A stretch of DNA of 21,859 nt from JBHHZM01 sp046758065 (lineage in GTDB: Bacteria; Pseudomonadota; Alphaproteobacteria; JAAXGF01): positions 1-21,859 of the forward strand of contig JBHHZM010000050.1 in assembly GCA_046758065.1 (NCBI GenBank). Direction: 5' to 3'. The notes under the pieces were generated by a model that did no database searches, had not been told where the DNA came from, and worked only from the letters and a program-made list of their open reading frames with translations. Both the position numbers and the translations under genes were made by a program. Numbering within the stretch: position 1 is the first letter of the stretch; each line of letters begins with the position of its first letter. This document shows positions 13,884 to 21,859 of this stretch, in pieces.

Positions 13884-14028
13884 CACAGGGTTAGGCGAGT
13901 TATCCTCGACGTTATCAGGCTGTGAAGCGATTCGATCCCCGCGTTATACAGGGTGGACCGCGCCATTCCCGGTACGCCGCGCCGGTCTTCCGTGCTAAAC
14001 AGCCGGCTGGGCGCGAACGGAGGAACGA

Positions 14029-15540
14029 ATGGCGGAAAGCGTGATCGACCAGCGCGACGACGACGTTTCGTACCGCACCCCGCCCCATAACGTCGAGGCC
14101 GAGCAGGCGTTGCTCGGCGCAATGCTGGTCAACAACGAAGTCGCCAACCGAGTCTCGGCGTTTCTCCGTCCCGAGCATTTCTTCCACCAGATTCACGGCC
14201 GCATCTACGAAGCCGTGCTCAGGATCGTCGAGCGCGGCCAACGCGCCGACCCGGTCACCCTCAAGCACTACTTCGAGGCCGACGAGGCGCTTGCGGACAT
14301 CGGCGGGGCGCAATACCTCGCGCGGCTCGCCGGCTCGGTGGTGACCATCATCGACGCCGGGGACTATGGCCGCACGGTGCACGACCTCTATCTCAGACGC
14401 GAACTCATCCGCCTCGGCGAGGATGTCGTCAACACCGCCTACGACCACCGCGTCGATGCGCTAGCGCGCGACCAGATCGAGGAGGCGGAGCAGCACCTCT
14501 TCAACCTTGCCGAAGAAGGCGAATACGACGGCGGCTTCGCGCCGCTAAACAGCTCGCTCGCCAGCGCGGTCTCTACGATGGAAAGCGCCTACAAGCGCGA
14601 CGGTGGCCTGACGGGCGTTTCGACCGGGCTCATCGGCCTCGACGATCTTCTGGGCGGTCTCCACGCCTCGGATCTGGTCATCCTCGCCGGGCGGCCGTCG
14701 ATGGGCAAGACCGCGCTCGCCACCAACATCGCATTCCACGCGGCCAAGCATCATCGCACCGAAGTCGACGACGACGGCGAGACCAACACGGTCGAGGGTG
14801 CGGTCGTCGGCTTCTTCTCGCTCGAGATGTCGTCGGAACAGCTCGCTTTCCGGCTGCTCTCGGAAGAAACGCGAATTTCTTCGGAGAAACTGCGCCGGGG
14901 CCTGCTCTCGAGCGACGATTTTCAGAAGGTCGTGCTGGCAAGCCAGGGACTGGCGCGCATACCGTTCTTCATCGACGACACGCCGGCGCTGAGCGTCGCC
15001 GCGCTGCGCACCCGCGCCCGGCGCCTGAAGCGTACCCACAGGCTGTCGCTGGTCGTCGTCGATTATCTTCAGCTCATGCGCCCGAGCGGCCGCACGCGGT
15101 ACGACAACCGGGTGACCGAGATCGCCGAGATAACCCAGGGCCTCAAGGCGCTGGCCAAGGAGATCGGGGTGCCCGTGCTGGCGCTCTCCCAGCTCAGCCG
15201 CGCCGTCGAACAGCGCGAGGACAAGCGTCCGCAACTCTCGGATCTGCGCGAATCGGGTTCGATCGAGCAGGATGCCGATGTCGTGATGTTCATTTTCCGC
15301 GAGGAGTACTACCTGAGCCGGTCCGAGCCGATCCAGCGAAACGAGGAATCCGCCGAGCATTTCGAACAGCGCTACGAAAAATGGAAGGCGCGGTTCGAAA
15401 AAGTGTCCAACACCGCCGAAGTCTTCATCGCGAAACAGCGCCACGGCCCGATCGGCAAAGTCGAGCTGTACTTCGACGGCGCCACGACGCGGTTTGCCAA
15501 TCTGGAAACCCACCACACCCCGGATGACGTTCCCTTCTGA
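14029..15540 (+). CDS. dnaB: Replicative DNA helicase DnaB
   Basis: The 503-residue protein has the N-terminal DnaB domain (PPHNVEAEQALLGAML at 18-33) and the RecA-like helicase domain: Walker A GRPSMGKT (221-228), GFFSLEMSSEQLAFRLLSEE, the VVVDYLQLM Walker B segment, QLSRAVEQREDKRPQLSDLRESGSIEQDADVV, and AKQRHGPIG near the end. A charged insert after Walker A (about 243-254) and another near 440-465 are typical of alphaproteobacteria. No intein is present. DnaB unwinds DNA at the fork as a hexamer. GGAGGA supports ATG 14029. A TATACA box at 13945-13950 could be its -10, with a poor -35. Its end overlaps the alr start by 17 bases. Confidence 0.97.
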   Translation: MAESVIDQRDDDVSYRTPPHNVEAEQALLGAMLVNNEVANRVSAFLRPEHFFHQIHGRIYEAVLRIVERGQRADPVTLKHYFEADEALADIGGAQYLARLAGSVVTIIDAGDYGRTVHDLYLRRELIRLGEDVVNTAYDHRVDALARDQIEEAEQHLFNLAEEGEYDGGFAPLNSSLASAVSTMESAYKRDGGLTGVSTGLIGLDDLLGGLHASDLVILAGRPSMGKTALATNIAFHAAKHHRTEVDDDGETNTVEGAVVGFFSLEMSSEQLAFRLLSEETRISSEKLRRGLLSSDDFQKVVLASQGLARIPFFIDDTPALSVAALRTRARRLKRTHRLSLVVVDYLQLMRPSGRTRYDNRVTEIAEITQGLKALAKEIGVPVLALSQLSRAVEQREDKRPQLSDLRESGSIEQDADVVMFIFREEYYLSRSEPIQRNEESAEHFEQRYEKWKARFEKVSNTAEVFIAKQRHGPIGKVELYFDGATTRFANLETHHTPDDVPF

Positions 15541-16633
15541 TCGCGCCGGCGCGGTGCTGACCATCGATCTCGGCGCCATCGCGCGCAACTACCGGACCTT
15601 GCGCGACCGGCTCGACGGCGCAGGTTGCGCTGCGGTCGTCAAGGCCGACGCCTATGGCCTGGGAGTCGAGCGGGTCGCGCCGGTTCTCGCGCGCGCGGGT
15701 TGCACGGTGTTCTTCGTCGCCACGCTCGACGAAGGCATTGCGCTGCGCCGGATACTCGGCGAAGCGAGCATCATGGCGCTCGACGGCGCATTCGCCGGAT
15801 GCGAGGCCGAGTTTGCCGAGCACGATCTCGTCCCGGTGCTCAACGATCTCGGCCAGATCGCGCGGTGGCAGGCGCTGGCCCGCGAGCGCAACGTCCGGCT
15901 CGACGCCGTCGTCCATATCGACACCGGGATGAACCGCCTCGGCCTGCCGGCCTGCGAGGTCGATGTGCTCGCCGAGGCGCCCGAACGTCTCGACGGCCTG
16001 CGGCTCGCGCTGGTGATGAGCCATCTCGCTTGCGCCGAAGACCGCGCGCAGCCGATGAATGCCCGCCAGCGCGATGCCTTCGCCGCCCTGCGGACCCGCC
16101 TGCCTGCGGCGCCGGCGAGCCTCGCCAACTCCTCGGGCATCTTCCTCGGTTCCGATTACCATTTCGATCTGGCGCGCCCCGGGGTCGCGCTCTACGGCGT
16201 CAACCCGACCCCCGACGCGCCCAATCCCATGGCGGAAGTCGTTCGTCTACAAGGAAAAATCCTCCAGGTGCGCGACGTTGACAGCCCCCAGACCGTTGGC
16301 TATGGTGCCGCGCACCGCGTCGCCGCGCCGGGGCGGATCGCCACCGTTCCCGTGGGTTACGCCGACGGCTATCACCGCGCACTCGGCAATCGCGCGTTTG
16401 CCGCCATCGGCGACGTCAGAGTGCCGGTGGTGGGACGCGTGTCTATGGATCTGATCACTCTCGATGTTACCGGCGTGCCTCCCGGACACGCCCTGCCGGG
16501 CGCGGCGGTCGACCTGATCGGCGGCGCCTGCCCGGTCGAAGAGGTCGCCGCCTGGGCCGACACCATCGGCTATGAAATCCTCACCAGTCTCGGTCGGCGC
16601 TACGCGCGGCGCTATGTCGGAGGCACCGCCTAG
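15524..16633 (+). CDS. alr: Alanine racemase
   Basis: The 369-residue protein has the PLP-binding lysine in AVVKADAYGLG (Lys40) and the opposite-face catalytic tyrosine in VGYGAAHR (Tyr260). Other family segments are HIDTGMNRLG (131-140), LANSSGIFLG, RPGVALYGVNP and VGRVSMDLITLDVT. It makes D-alanine for peptidoglycan. ATG 15524 lies inside the 3' end of dnaB and has no good Shine-Dalgarno, so translation is probably coupled; it gives the expected N-terminus (VLTIDLGAIARNYR). The stop is three bases before mlaE. Confidence 0.96.
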   Translation: MTFPSDRAGAVLTIDLGAIARNYRTLRDRLDGAGCAAVVKADAYGLGVERVAPVLARAGCTVFFVATLDEGIALRRILGEASIMALDGAFAGCEAEFAEHDLVPVLNDLGQIARWQALARERNVRLDAVVHIDTGMNRLGLPACEVDVLAEAPERLDGLRLALVMSHLACAEDRAQPMNARQRDAFAALRTRLPAAPASLANSSGIFLGSDYHFDLARPGVALYGVNPTPDAPNPMAEVVRLQGKILQVRDVDSPQTVGYGAAHRVAAPGRIATVPVGYADGYHRALGNRAFAAIGDVRVPVVGRVSMDLITLDVTGVPPGHALPGAAVDLIGGACPVEEVAAWADTIGYEILTSLGRRYARRYVGGTA

Positions 16634-16636
16634 GCC

Positions 16637-17410
16637 ATGAACCCACTGGCGTTGATCGGGCGGGTCTTCCTCGGGTTCCTGGCGATGACCGGTCGGCTTG
16701 CGCTGTTCGCCGGCAAGTCCGTCGCCCATTGCGTCGCACCGCCGATCTATCCGCGGCTGATCGTCCGTCAGATGCTCGAGATCGGGTATTATTCGCTTCC
16801 GGTCGTCGGGCTCACGGCGATTTTCACCGGCATGGTGCTGGCGCTGCAAAGCTACACCGGCTTCTCGCGCTTTTCGGCCGAGAGCGCGATCCCCAACATC
16901 GTCGTCGTCTCGCTCACCCGCGAACTCGGTCCGGTGCTCGCCGGGCTCATGGTGGCCGGCCGCGTCGGCGCGGCGATCGCCGCCGAAATTGGCACCATGC
17001 GCGTTACCGAACAGATCGACGCGCTGGTGACGCTGTCGACCAACCCGTTCAAGTATCTCGTCGCGCCGCGGCTGATCGCCGGCATCGTGATGCTGCCGCT
17101 GCTCGTCATCGTCGCCGACATCGTCGGGATCTTCGGCGGCTATATGCTGAGTATCCACAAGCTGGGGTTCAACCCGGTGACTTACCTCAAGAACACCTTC
17201 GATTTCCTCGAGACCGTCGACGTGGTCTCCGGCCTGGTGAAGGCCGGAGTGTTCGGTTTCCTCATCACGTTGATGGGCTGCTACCACGGCTATTACTCGC
17301 GCGGCGGGGCGCAGGGGGTCGGCGCGGCGACGACCAACGCCGTGGTTTCGGCCTCGATCCTCATTCTCACCGCGAATTACATGGTCACTGAAATGTTCTT
17401 CGCGCGATGA
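16637..17410 (+). CDS. mlaE: MlaE-family lipid ABC transporter permease
   Basis: The 257-residue integral membrane protein matches MlaE permeases: FTGMVLALQSYTGFSRF, LTRELGPVLAGLMVAGRVGAAIAAE spanning about 93-117, EQIDAL, and about five membrane segments. It forms the inner-membrane channel of phospholipid transport across the envelope. It overlaps mlaF by four bases (ATGA), so the two are made together. No MlaD (MCE-domain) gene follows, unlike the mlaFEDCB operon of E. coli; the substrate-binding partners must be elsewhere. GGAGG lies 13 bases upstream, within alr. Confidence 0.93.
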   Translation: MNPLALIGRVFLGFLAMTGRLALFAGKSVAHCVAPPIYPRLIVRQMLEIGYYSLPVVGLTAIFTGMVLALQSYTGFSRFSAESAIPNIVVVSLTRELGPVLAGLMVAGRVGAAIAAEIGTMRVTEQIDALVTLSTNPFKYLVAPRLIAGIVMLPLLVIVADIVGIFGGYMLSIHKLGFNPVTYLKNTFDFLETVDVVSGLVKAGVFGFLITLMGCYHGYYSRGGAQGVGAATTNAVVSASILILTANYMVTEMFFAR

Positions 17411-18183
17411 CGACCACACCCAAAATTCGTATTCGTGGCCTGTGCAAGTCGTTCGGACGGAAAGTCGTGCTGCGCGATCTCGACCTCGACGTGGGCGTCG
17501 GCGAATCGGTGGTGGTGATCGGCGGCTCGGGCACCGGCAAGTCGGTGATGATCAAGTGCGTCATGGGGCTTCTTCGGCCCGACGCCGGGAGTATCGAGAT
17601 CGACGGCGAGGAGGTCGTCGGCATGAGAGCGAGCGAACGCGAACGCATCACCGCGAAGTTCGGCATGCTGTTCCAGGGCTCGGCGCTGTTCGACAGCCTG
17701 CCGGTCTGGGAGAACGTCGCGTTCGGGCTGATCCAGAGCCGCAAGATGCCCCGCCCGCAGGCTCGCGAGATCGCCCATGAAAAGCTGACCGCCGTCGGCC
17801 TCGACGCCGAGGTCGGAAACTTGAGCCCGGCGGAGCTTTCGGGCGGCATGCAGAAGCGCGTCGCGCTCGCCCGCGCCATTGCCACCGAGCCCGAAATCAT
17901 CTTTTTCGACGAGCCGACCACCGGCCTCGATCCCATCATGGGCGACGTGATCAACGAACTCATCATCAAGTGCGTGCGCGATCTGGGCGCGACGGCGCTG
18001 TCGATCACCCACGACATGGCGAGCGCCCGCAAGATCGCCGACCGCATCGCCATGATCTACGGCGGTCGCATCATCTGGGCCGGACCCGTCGACGGAATCG
18101 ACGAAAGTCAGAACGACTACGTCGATCAGTTCATCAACGGCCGCGCCGAAGGTCCGATCACGATGGAGGTGTCGCGACCGTGA
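17407..18183 (+). CDS. mlaF: MlaF-family lipid ABC transporter ATPase
   Basis: The 258-residue ATP-binding protein has Walker A GGSGTGKS (39-46), Q-loop LFQGSALFDSLPV (88-100), signature LSGGMQKRVALARA (144-157), Walker B IIFFDEPTTGLDP (164-176) and the switch His in SITHDM. The SALFDSL and GGMQKR variants are typical of MlaF. It powers the MlaE permease. A short C-terminal tail ends at MEVSRP. Its ATG overlaps the mlaE stop. A perfect GACCCC-G-GGGGTC inverted repeat lies at its end (18182-18194), of unclear meaning. Confidence 0.95.
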   Translation: MTTTPKIRIRGLCKSFGRKVVLRDLDLDVGVGESVVVIGGSGTGKSVMIKCVMGLLRPDAGSIEIDGEEVVGMRASERERITAKFGMLFQGSALFDSLPVWENVAFGLIQSRKMPRPQAREIAHEKLTAVGLDAEVGNLSPAELSGGMQKRVALARAIATEPEIIFFDEPTTGLDPIMGDVINELIIKCVRDLGATALSITHDMASARKIADRIAMIYGGRIIWAGPVDGIDESQNDYVDQFINGRAEGPITMEVSRP

Positions 18184-18224
18184 CCCCGGGGGTCGGCTTC
18201 GCTCGCCGCGGAGGCCGCGCGTAA

Positions 18225-19601
18225 ATGGCTACCCTCGCCCAGCGTTACGCCTGCCAGGAATGCGGCGCCACCCACGCCAAATGGGCGGGACGCTGCGACG
18301 CCTGCGGCGCCTGGAACGCGATCGTCGAGGAGATCCCGCGCGAGGCGCCGCCCAAGGGGCTCGGCCGGGGCAGCGGGCGGGCGATCGCGTTCGCGCCGAT
18401 GCAGGGCGCCGACGCCGAACCCGAGCGCATCGTCACCGGTTTGGCCGAGCTCGATCGAGTGTTCGGCGGCGGTTTGGTGCGCGGCTCCACGGTGCTGGTG
18501 AGCGGCGATCCGGGCATCGGCAAATCGACCATCCTGCTCCAGGCGGCGGCGGCGCTCGCGCGGGTGGGAGTGGTCTCGGTCTACGTCTCGGGCGAGGAGG
18601 CGGTCGAGCAGCTCCGCCTGCGCGCCCGCCGACTGGGACTTGCGGATTCGCCGCTGTTGCTCGCCGCCGCGACCAGCGTGCGCGACGTGCTCACCAGCCT
18701 CGATGCTCCCGGCGCGGCGGAGGTCGTCGTCGTCGATTCGATCCAGACCATGTTCGTCGACAGCCTCGATTCGGCGCCGGGTACGGTCGCCCAAGTGCGC
18801 ACCAGCGCTCAGGAGATGATCCGCTTCGCCAAGCGCCGCGGCGCCGTGCTGCTGCTCGTCGGTCACGTGACCAAGGACGGCCAGATCGCCGGTCCCCGGG
18901 TGCTCGAACACATGGTCGACACGGTGCTCTATTTCGAAGGCGAGCGCAGCCACCAGTTCCGCATCCTGCGCACCGTCAAGAACCGCTTCGGGGCGACCGA
19001 CGAGATCGGCGTCTTCGAAATGACCGACCGGGGACTGCTCGAGGTGGCCAACCCCTCGGCGCTGTTCCTCGGCGAACGCGACCGCGAGGCGAGCGGCGCG
19101 GCGGTGTTCGCGGGAATGGAGGGAAGCCGCCCCGTGCTGGTCGAAATCCAGGCGCTGGTCGCCCCGTCGCCGCTGGCGACTCCGCGTCGCGCCGTCGTCG
19201 GGTGGGACACGGGGCGGTTGGCCATGGTCATGGCGGTGCTCGATACGCGCTGCGGCCTTGCCCTGGGCGGCAATGACGTTTACTTAAACGTCGCCGGCGG
19301 TCTGCGCATCATCGAGCCCGCAGCCGATCTCGCCGTCGCCGCGGCGCTGGTTTCGTCGCTCAGCGGCGTGCCGCTGCCGCCGACCACGGTGGTGTTCGGC
19401 GAAATCGGCCTTTCCGGCGAGGTGCGCCCGGTCGCCCATACCGACGCCCGCCTCAAGGAGGCGGCGAAACTGGGCTTCGCCCGAGCGCTTGCGCCGAAGC
19501 GGCGGAGCGGTGCCGGGGACGCTCGCAAAAGTCCGCTCACGGTAAGCGAGATTGCACGTCTTGGCGACCTCGTCGCCCTGCTCGACCCTGGCGCCGCCTG
19601 A
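18225..19601 (+). CDS. radA: DNA repair protein RadA
   Basis: The 458-residue protein has all RadA parts in order: a four-Cys zinc finger (Cys10, Cys13, Cys24, Cys27), the RecA-like core with Walker A GDPGIGKST (94-102), the RadA-specific KNRFG motif (252-256), and a C-terminal Lon-protease-like domain with LNVAGGLRIIEPAADLA and VFGEIGLSGEVRPV. RadA is a helicase that promotes branch migration in recombinational repair. GGAGG (18210-18214) supports ATG 18225, 41 bases after mlaF. Confidence 0.97.
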   Translation: MATLAQRYACQECGATHAKWAGRCDACGAWNAIVEEIPREAPPKGLGRGSGRAIAFAPMQGADAEPERIVTGLAELDRVFGGGLVRGSTVLVSGDPGIGKSTILLQAAAALARVGVVSVYVSGEEAVEQLRLRARRLGLADSPLLLAAATSVRDVLTSLDAPGAAEVVVVDSIQTMFVDSLDSAPGTVAQVRTSAQEMIRFAKRRGAVLLLVGHVTKDGQIAGPRVLEHMVDTVLYFEGERSHQFRILRTVKNRFGATDEIGVFEMTDRGLLEVANPSALFLGERDREASGAAVFAGMEGSRPVLVEIQALVAPSPLATPRRAVVGWDTGRLAMVMAVLDTRCGLALGGNDVYLNVAGGLRIIEPAADLAVAAALVSSLSGVPLPPTTVVFGEIGLSGEVRPVAHTDARLKEAAKLGFARALAPKRRSGAGDARKSPLTVSEIARLGDLVALLDPGAA

Positions 19602-19633
19602 GGCGCGCTGCGGAGCTCACAAAGCGCTTGGAG

Positions 19634-20305
19634 ATGGAAGGCTTTCCCGTCAACGTCACCGATCTCGTGATCGTCGCCGTGGTTCTCGTGTCGGGCGTGC
19701 TCGCCTTCTTCCGCGGCATGGTGCACGAGCTCTTCTCGGTGATCGGCTGGCTCGGGGCGGCGGCGGCGACCTACTACGGTTTTGGCCTCCTCCAGCCTTA
19801 CGCCCGCGCTCTCATCGACATGCCGCTGTTCGCCGACATCGGCGCGGGCGCGGCGATTTTCGTCGTCACTCTGGTCGTCGTCTCGCTCCTCAGCCACATC
19901 ATCGCACGCCGGGTCAAGGAAAGCCGGCTCGGCGCTCTCGACCGCTCGCTCGGCTTCGTCTTCGGCCTCCTGCGCGGCGCCGTCATCGTCTGCATCGCCT
20001 ACCTGATGATCGCCTGGGCGCTGCCGCCCGCCGATCAGCCCGACTGGTTGCGCGAGGCCCGCGCCATGCCGCTCGTCGTCCAGGGCGCCAAGGTGATCGT
20101 GCTCGCCATTCCTCCCGAGGCCCGCGCCGAATGGAGCAAAAGGGCGGAAGACGCCGCCGCGCAAACCGATGACCCGCTCGCCGCACAGCGCGCCTTCGAG
20201 ACCCTGATGAACCCGCCGCCGGCGGAGACCGGCGGGACCGATACGCCGGGCTACACCAGCACCGAGCGCAAGGCGCTTGACCGGCTGATCGAAAACACCC
20301 AATAG
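19634..20305 (+). CDS. cvpA: CvpA family membrane protein
   Basis: The 223-residue protein has the CvpA pattern: VNVTDLVIVAVVLVSGVLAFF at the start, RGMVHELFSVIGWLGA, four membrane segments within the first 140 residues, and LGALDRSLGFVFGLLRGAVIV. A soluble, charged C-terminal tail follows (about 150-223) and ends STERKALDRLIENTQ, a motif I recall from alphaproteobacterial CvpA. Known for colicin V production in E. coli; the general role in the envelope is unsettled. ATG 19634 gives the common N-terminus, but GGAG directly abuts it, so TTG at 19628 cannot be excluded. It precedes purF by 21 bases, as in many proteobacteria. Confidence 0.92.
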   Translation: MEGFPVNVTDLVIVAVVLVSGVLAFFRGMVHELFSVIGWLGAAAATYYGFGLLQPYARALIDMPLFADIGAGAAIFVVTLVVVSLLSHIIARRVKESRLGALDRSLGFVFGLLRGAVIVCIAYLMIAWALPPADQPDWLREARAMPLVVQGAKVIVLAIPPEARAEWSKRAEDAAAQTDDPLAAQRAFETLMNPPPAETGGTDTPGYTSTERKALDRLIENTQ

Positions 20306-20326
20306 GGGAGCGAGGCGAGCCCGGCC

Positions 20327-21781
20327 ATGATCAAAAGCCATCCTTTCGACGACGACAAACCGCACGAGGAGTGCGGCATCTTCGCCATCCATGGCCACGG
20401 CGATTCGGCAGCGCATACCGCCCTCGGCCTTCACGCCCTGCAACACCGCGGTCAGGAAGCCGCCGGCATCGTCGCTTTCGACGGCGATCATTTCCACAGC
20501 CACCGCAGCCTCGGACTCGTCGGCGACCACTTCAGCTCGGCCCAGGTGATCGAGCGGCTTCCGGGTCACGCCGCGATCGGCCACGTGCGCTACTCGACAA
20601 CCGGCGAGACGCTGTTGCGCAACGTCCAGCCGCTGTTCGCCGAATTCGCCTTCGGCGGTCTGGCGATCGCCCACAACGGCAACCTGACCAACGCTCTCAC
20701 CCTGCGCGAGGAGCTGGTGCAGCGCGGTTGCCTGTTCCAGTCGACCACCGATACCGAGGTCATCGTCCACCTCATCGCCACCAGCCGTTCCGCCACCGTC
20801 GTCGGCCGCATGATCGACGCACTGAGCCAGGTGGAAGGCGCCTATTCGATGGTCGCGCTGATCGACGACGCGGTGATCGGCGTCCGCGATCCGCTGGGCG
20901 TCAGGCCGCTGGTTCTCGGCGAGACCGAAGGCGCCAACATCCTCGCCTCCGAGACCTGCGCGCTCGATATCATCGGCGCCCGGTTCGTGCGCGACGTGGC
21001 GCCGGGCGAGGTCGTCGTCATCGACGCGCGCGGCGTCGAAAGTCTCAGGCCGTTTCCGGCGACGCCGCGCCGCTTCTGCATCTTCGAGTACGTCTACTTC
21101 TCGCGTCCCGACAGTCAGGTGGAAGGCGCCAGCGTCTACGAGACCCGCAAGCGCATCGGCGCCGAGCTCGCGCGCGAGACCGCCGTCCCGGCCGATGTCG
21201 TCGTGCCGGTGCCCGATTCGGGCGTCCCCGCCGGCATCGGCTACGCCGCGGAAGCCGGGCTGCCGTTCGAGCTCGGCATCATCCGCAACCACTATGTCGG
21301 GCGCACCTTCATCGAGCCGTCGGACCGGATCCGCCACCTCGGGGTCAAGCTGAAGCATAACGCCAACGCCGCGAGTCTCCGGGGCAAGCGCGTGGTGCTG
21401 GTCGACGACAGCATCGTCCGCGGCACGACCTCGACCAAGATCGTCGAGATGGTGCGCGGCGCCGGCGCCAGCGAGGTGCACATGCGCATCGCCAGCCCGC
21501 CGACGACCCATTCGTGCTTCTACGGCGTCGATACCCCGGCGCGCGACAAGCTGCTCGCCGCGCGCTACGACCTCGCCGGCATGACCCGCCACATCGGCGT
21601 CGACAGCCTCGCGTTCGTGTCGATCGACGGTCTCTATCGCGCGGTCGGCGAACGCGGTCGCGACGCCGCCGCGCCGCAGTACTGCGACGCCTGCTTCAGC
21701 GGCGACTATCCGATCGCGCTGATCGACCGCGAGGACGGCGCGGACGAACGCCAGATGTCGCTCCTCGCCGAGATGGCCTGA
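20327..21781 (+). CDS. purF: Amidophosphoribosyltransferase
   Basis: The 484-residue protein catalyses the first step of purine synthesis, making phosphoribosylamine from PRPP and glutamine. The nucleophile Cys16 (EECGIFAI) follows a 15-residue propeptide that should be cleaved off. The PRPP loop is VVLVDDSIVRGTT (356-368). Four cysteines, Cys251 (FCIFEYVYF), Cys397 (SCFYGVD), Cys453 and Cys456 (YCDAC), match those holding the 4Fe-4S cluster in B. subtilis PurF, so this is the iron-sulfur type, unlike E. coli. The C-terminus (QMSLLAEMA) looks natural. The stop codon TGA directly abuts the right-hand element end. Confidence 0.97.
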   Translation: MIKSHPFDDDKPHEECGIFAIHGHGDSAAHTALGLHALQHRGQEAAGIVAFDGDHFHSHRSLGLVGDHFSSAQVIERLPGHAAIGHVRYSTTGETLLRNVQPLFAEFAFGGLAIAHNGNLTNALTLREELVQRGCLFQSTTDTEVIVHLIATSRSATVVGRMIDALSQVEGAYSMVALIDDAVIGVRDPLGVRPLVLGETEGANILASETCALDIIGARFVRDVAPGEVVVIDARGVESLRPFPATPRRFCIFEYVYFSRPDSQVEGASVYETRKRIGAELARETAVPADVVVPVPDSGVPAGIGYAAEAGLPFELGIIRNHYVGRTFIEPSDRIRHLGVKLKHNANAASLRGKRVVLVDDSIVRGTTSTKIVEMVRGAGASEVHMRIASPPTTHSCFYGVDTPARDKLLAARYDLAGMTRHIGVDSLAFVSIDGLYRAVGERGRDAAAPQYCDACFSGDYPIALIDREDGADERQMSLLAEMA

Positions 21782-21859
21782 GAGCCTGTAAATGTATTGG
21801 GAAACGGCCTGCGTCGCGCCTGCGTGCCCCCGGACTAGAAGCCGTGCCGCAGGCGATGC
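21782..21859 (+). repeat. Terminal inverted repeat, probable insertion-sequence end (right)
   Basis: Starting at 21782 directly after the purF stop, 20 bases are identical to the minus-strand reading of 54-35, and 9 of the next 12 (21802-21813) match 34-23. The rest to 21859 does not match the left end and shows no recognisable coding signal. Together the two ends look like the left and right ends of one element type whose body lies outside the window. Which end is which cannot be told. Confidence 0.6.

Noticed and set aside
14029..15540. Intein in dnaB
   Set aside because: Helicase motifs are contiguous, and the protein is of normal length.
18182..18194. GACCCC-G-GGGGTC inverted repeat at the mlaF end as a terminator
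   Set aside because: The spacer is too short for a full hairpin, no T-run follows, and radA starts 30 bases later on the same strand.
19280..21592. Very long open frame on the minus strand (about 770 codons) opposite radA, cvpA and purF
   Set aside because: It is antisense to three complete, confidently identified genes, and its translation is rich in Asp, Arg and Ala as expected from shadow frames in GC-rich DNA.

Overview
The window is GC-rich, densely packed chromosomal DNA, almost certainly from an alphaproteobacterium and probably a Rhodospirillales-like lineage. I infer this from gene content and order: a fabD-fabG-acpP-fabF-mltG cluster, divergent rpsF-rpsR-(DUF2232)-rplI, then dnaB-alr-mlaE-mlaF-radA-cvpA-purF, with extended ribosomal proteins S6 and L9. 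No tRNA, rRNA or CRISPR array was seen.

Layout. (a) 1-1859: the end of a probable transposable element (1-54), yicC on the minus strand, and a divergent short-chain dehydrogenase. (b) 1860-5311: an accessory block, visibly richer in A and T than its surroundings. It holds a GFA-family zinc protein, a thioredoxin and an AhpD-like CxxC protein (all minus), a divergent TetR repressor, and a lone SpoIIAA-like STAS protein. The first four sit between two copies of an 11-bp direct repeat (1907-1917 and 4514-4524). (c) 5312-9730, minus strand: fatty-acid biosynthesis (fabD, fabG, acpP, fabF) followed by the murein lytic transglycosylase mltG. (d) 9731-9950: divergent control region with back-to-back promoter candidates. 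(e) 9951-21781, plus strand: ribosomal proteins S6 and S18, a DUF2232 membrane protein, L9, a cyclopropane-fatty-acid synthase, replicative helicase DnaB, alanine racemase, Mla lipid-transport permease and ATPase, RadA, CvpA and PurF. (f) 21782-21859: a second element end.

How the genes work together. Most of the window is core growth machinery: membrane lipid synthesis and modification, cell-wall synthesis, translation, replication and repair, and purine synthesis. The accessory block reads as a small redox or electrophile-stress module. The TetR protein and the AhpD-like/thioredoxin pair are divergent, and each is preceded by a copy of the same 16-bp dyad (TTGAACG-N5-TCAA). This gives a concrete, testable autoregulated circuit.

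Most notable: the matched operators of the TetR circuit; seven tandem 30-bp repeats encoding a decapeptide-repeat tail on ribosomal protein S6; and near-identical 32-bp inverted repeats (29/32 matches) at the two window ends, each starting directly after the stop codon of the adjacent gene. I found no clear wholly new system; the TetR/AhpD-like/thioredoxin/GFA cassette is the best candidate for an undescribed functional unit.
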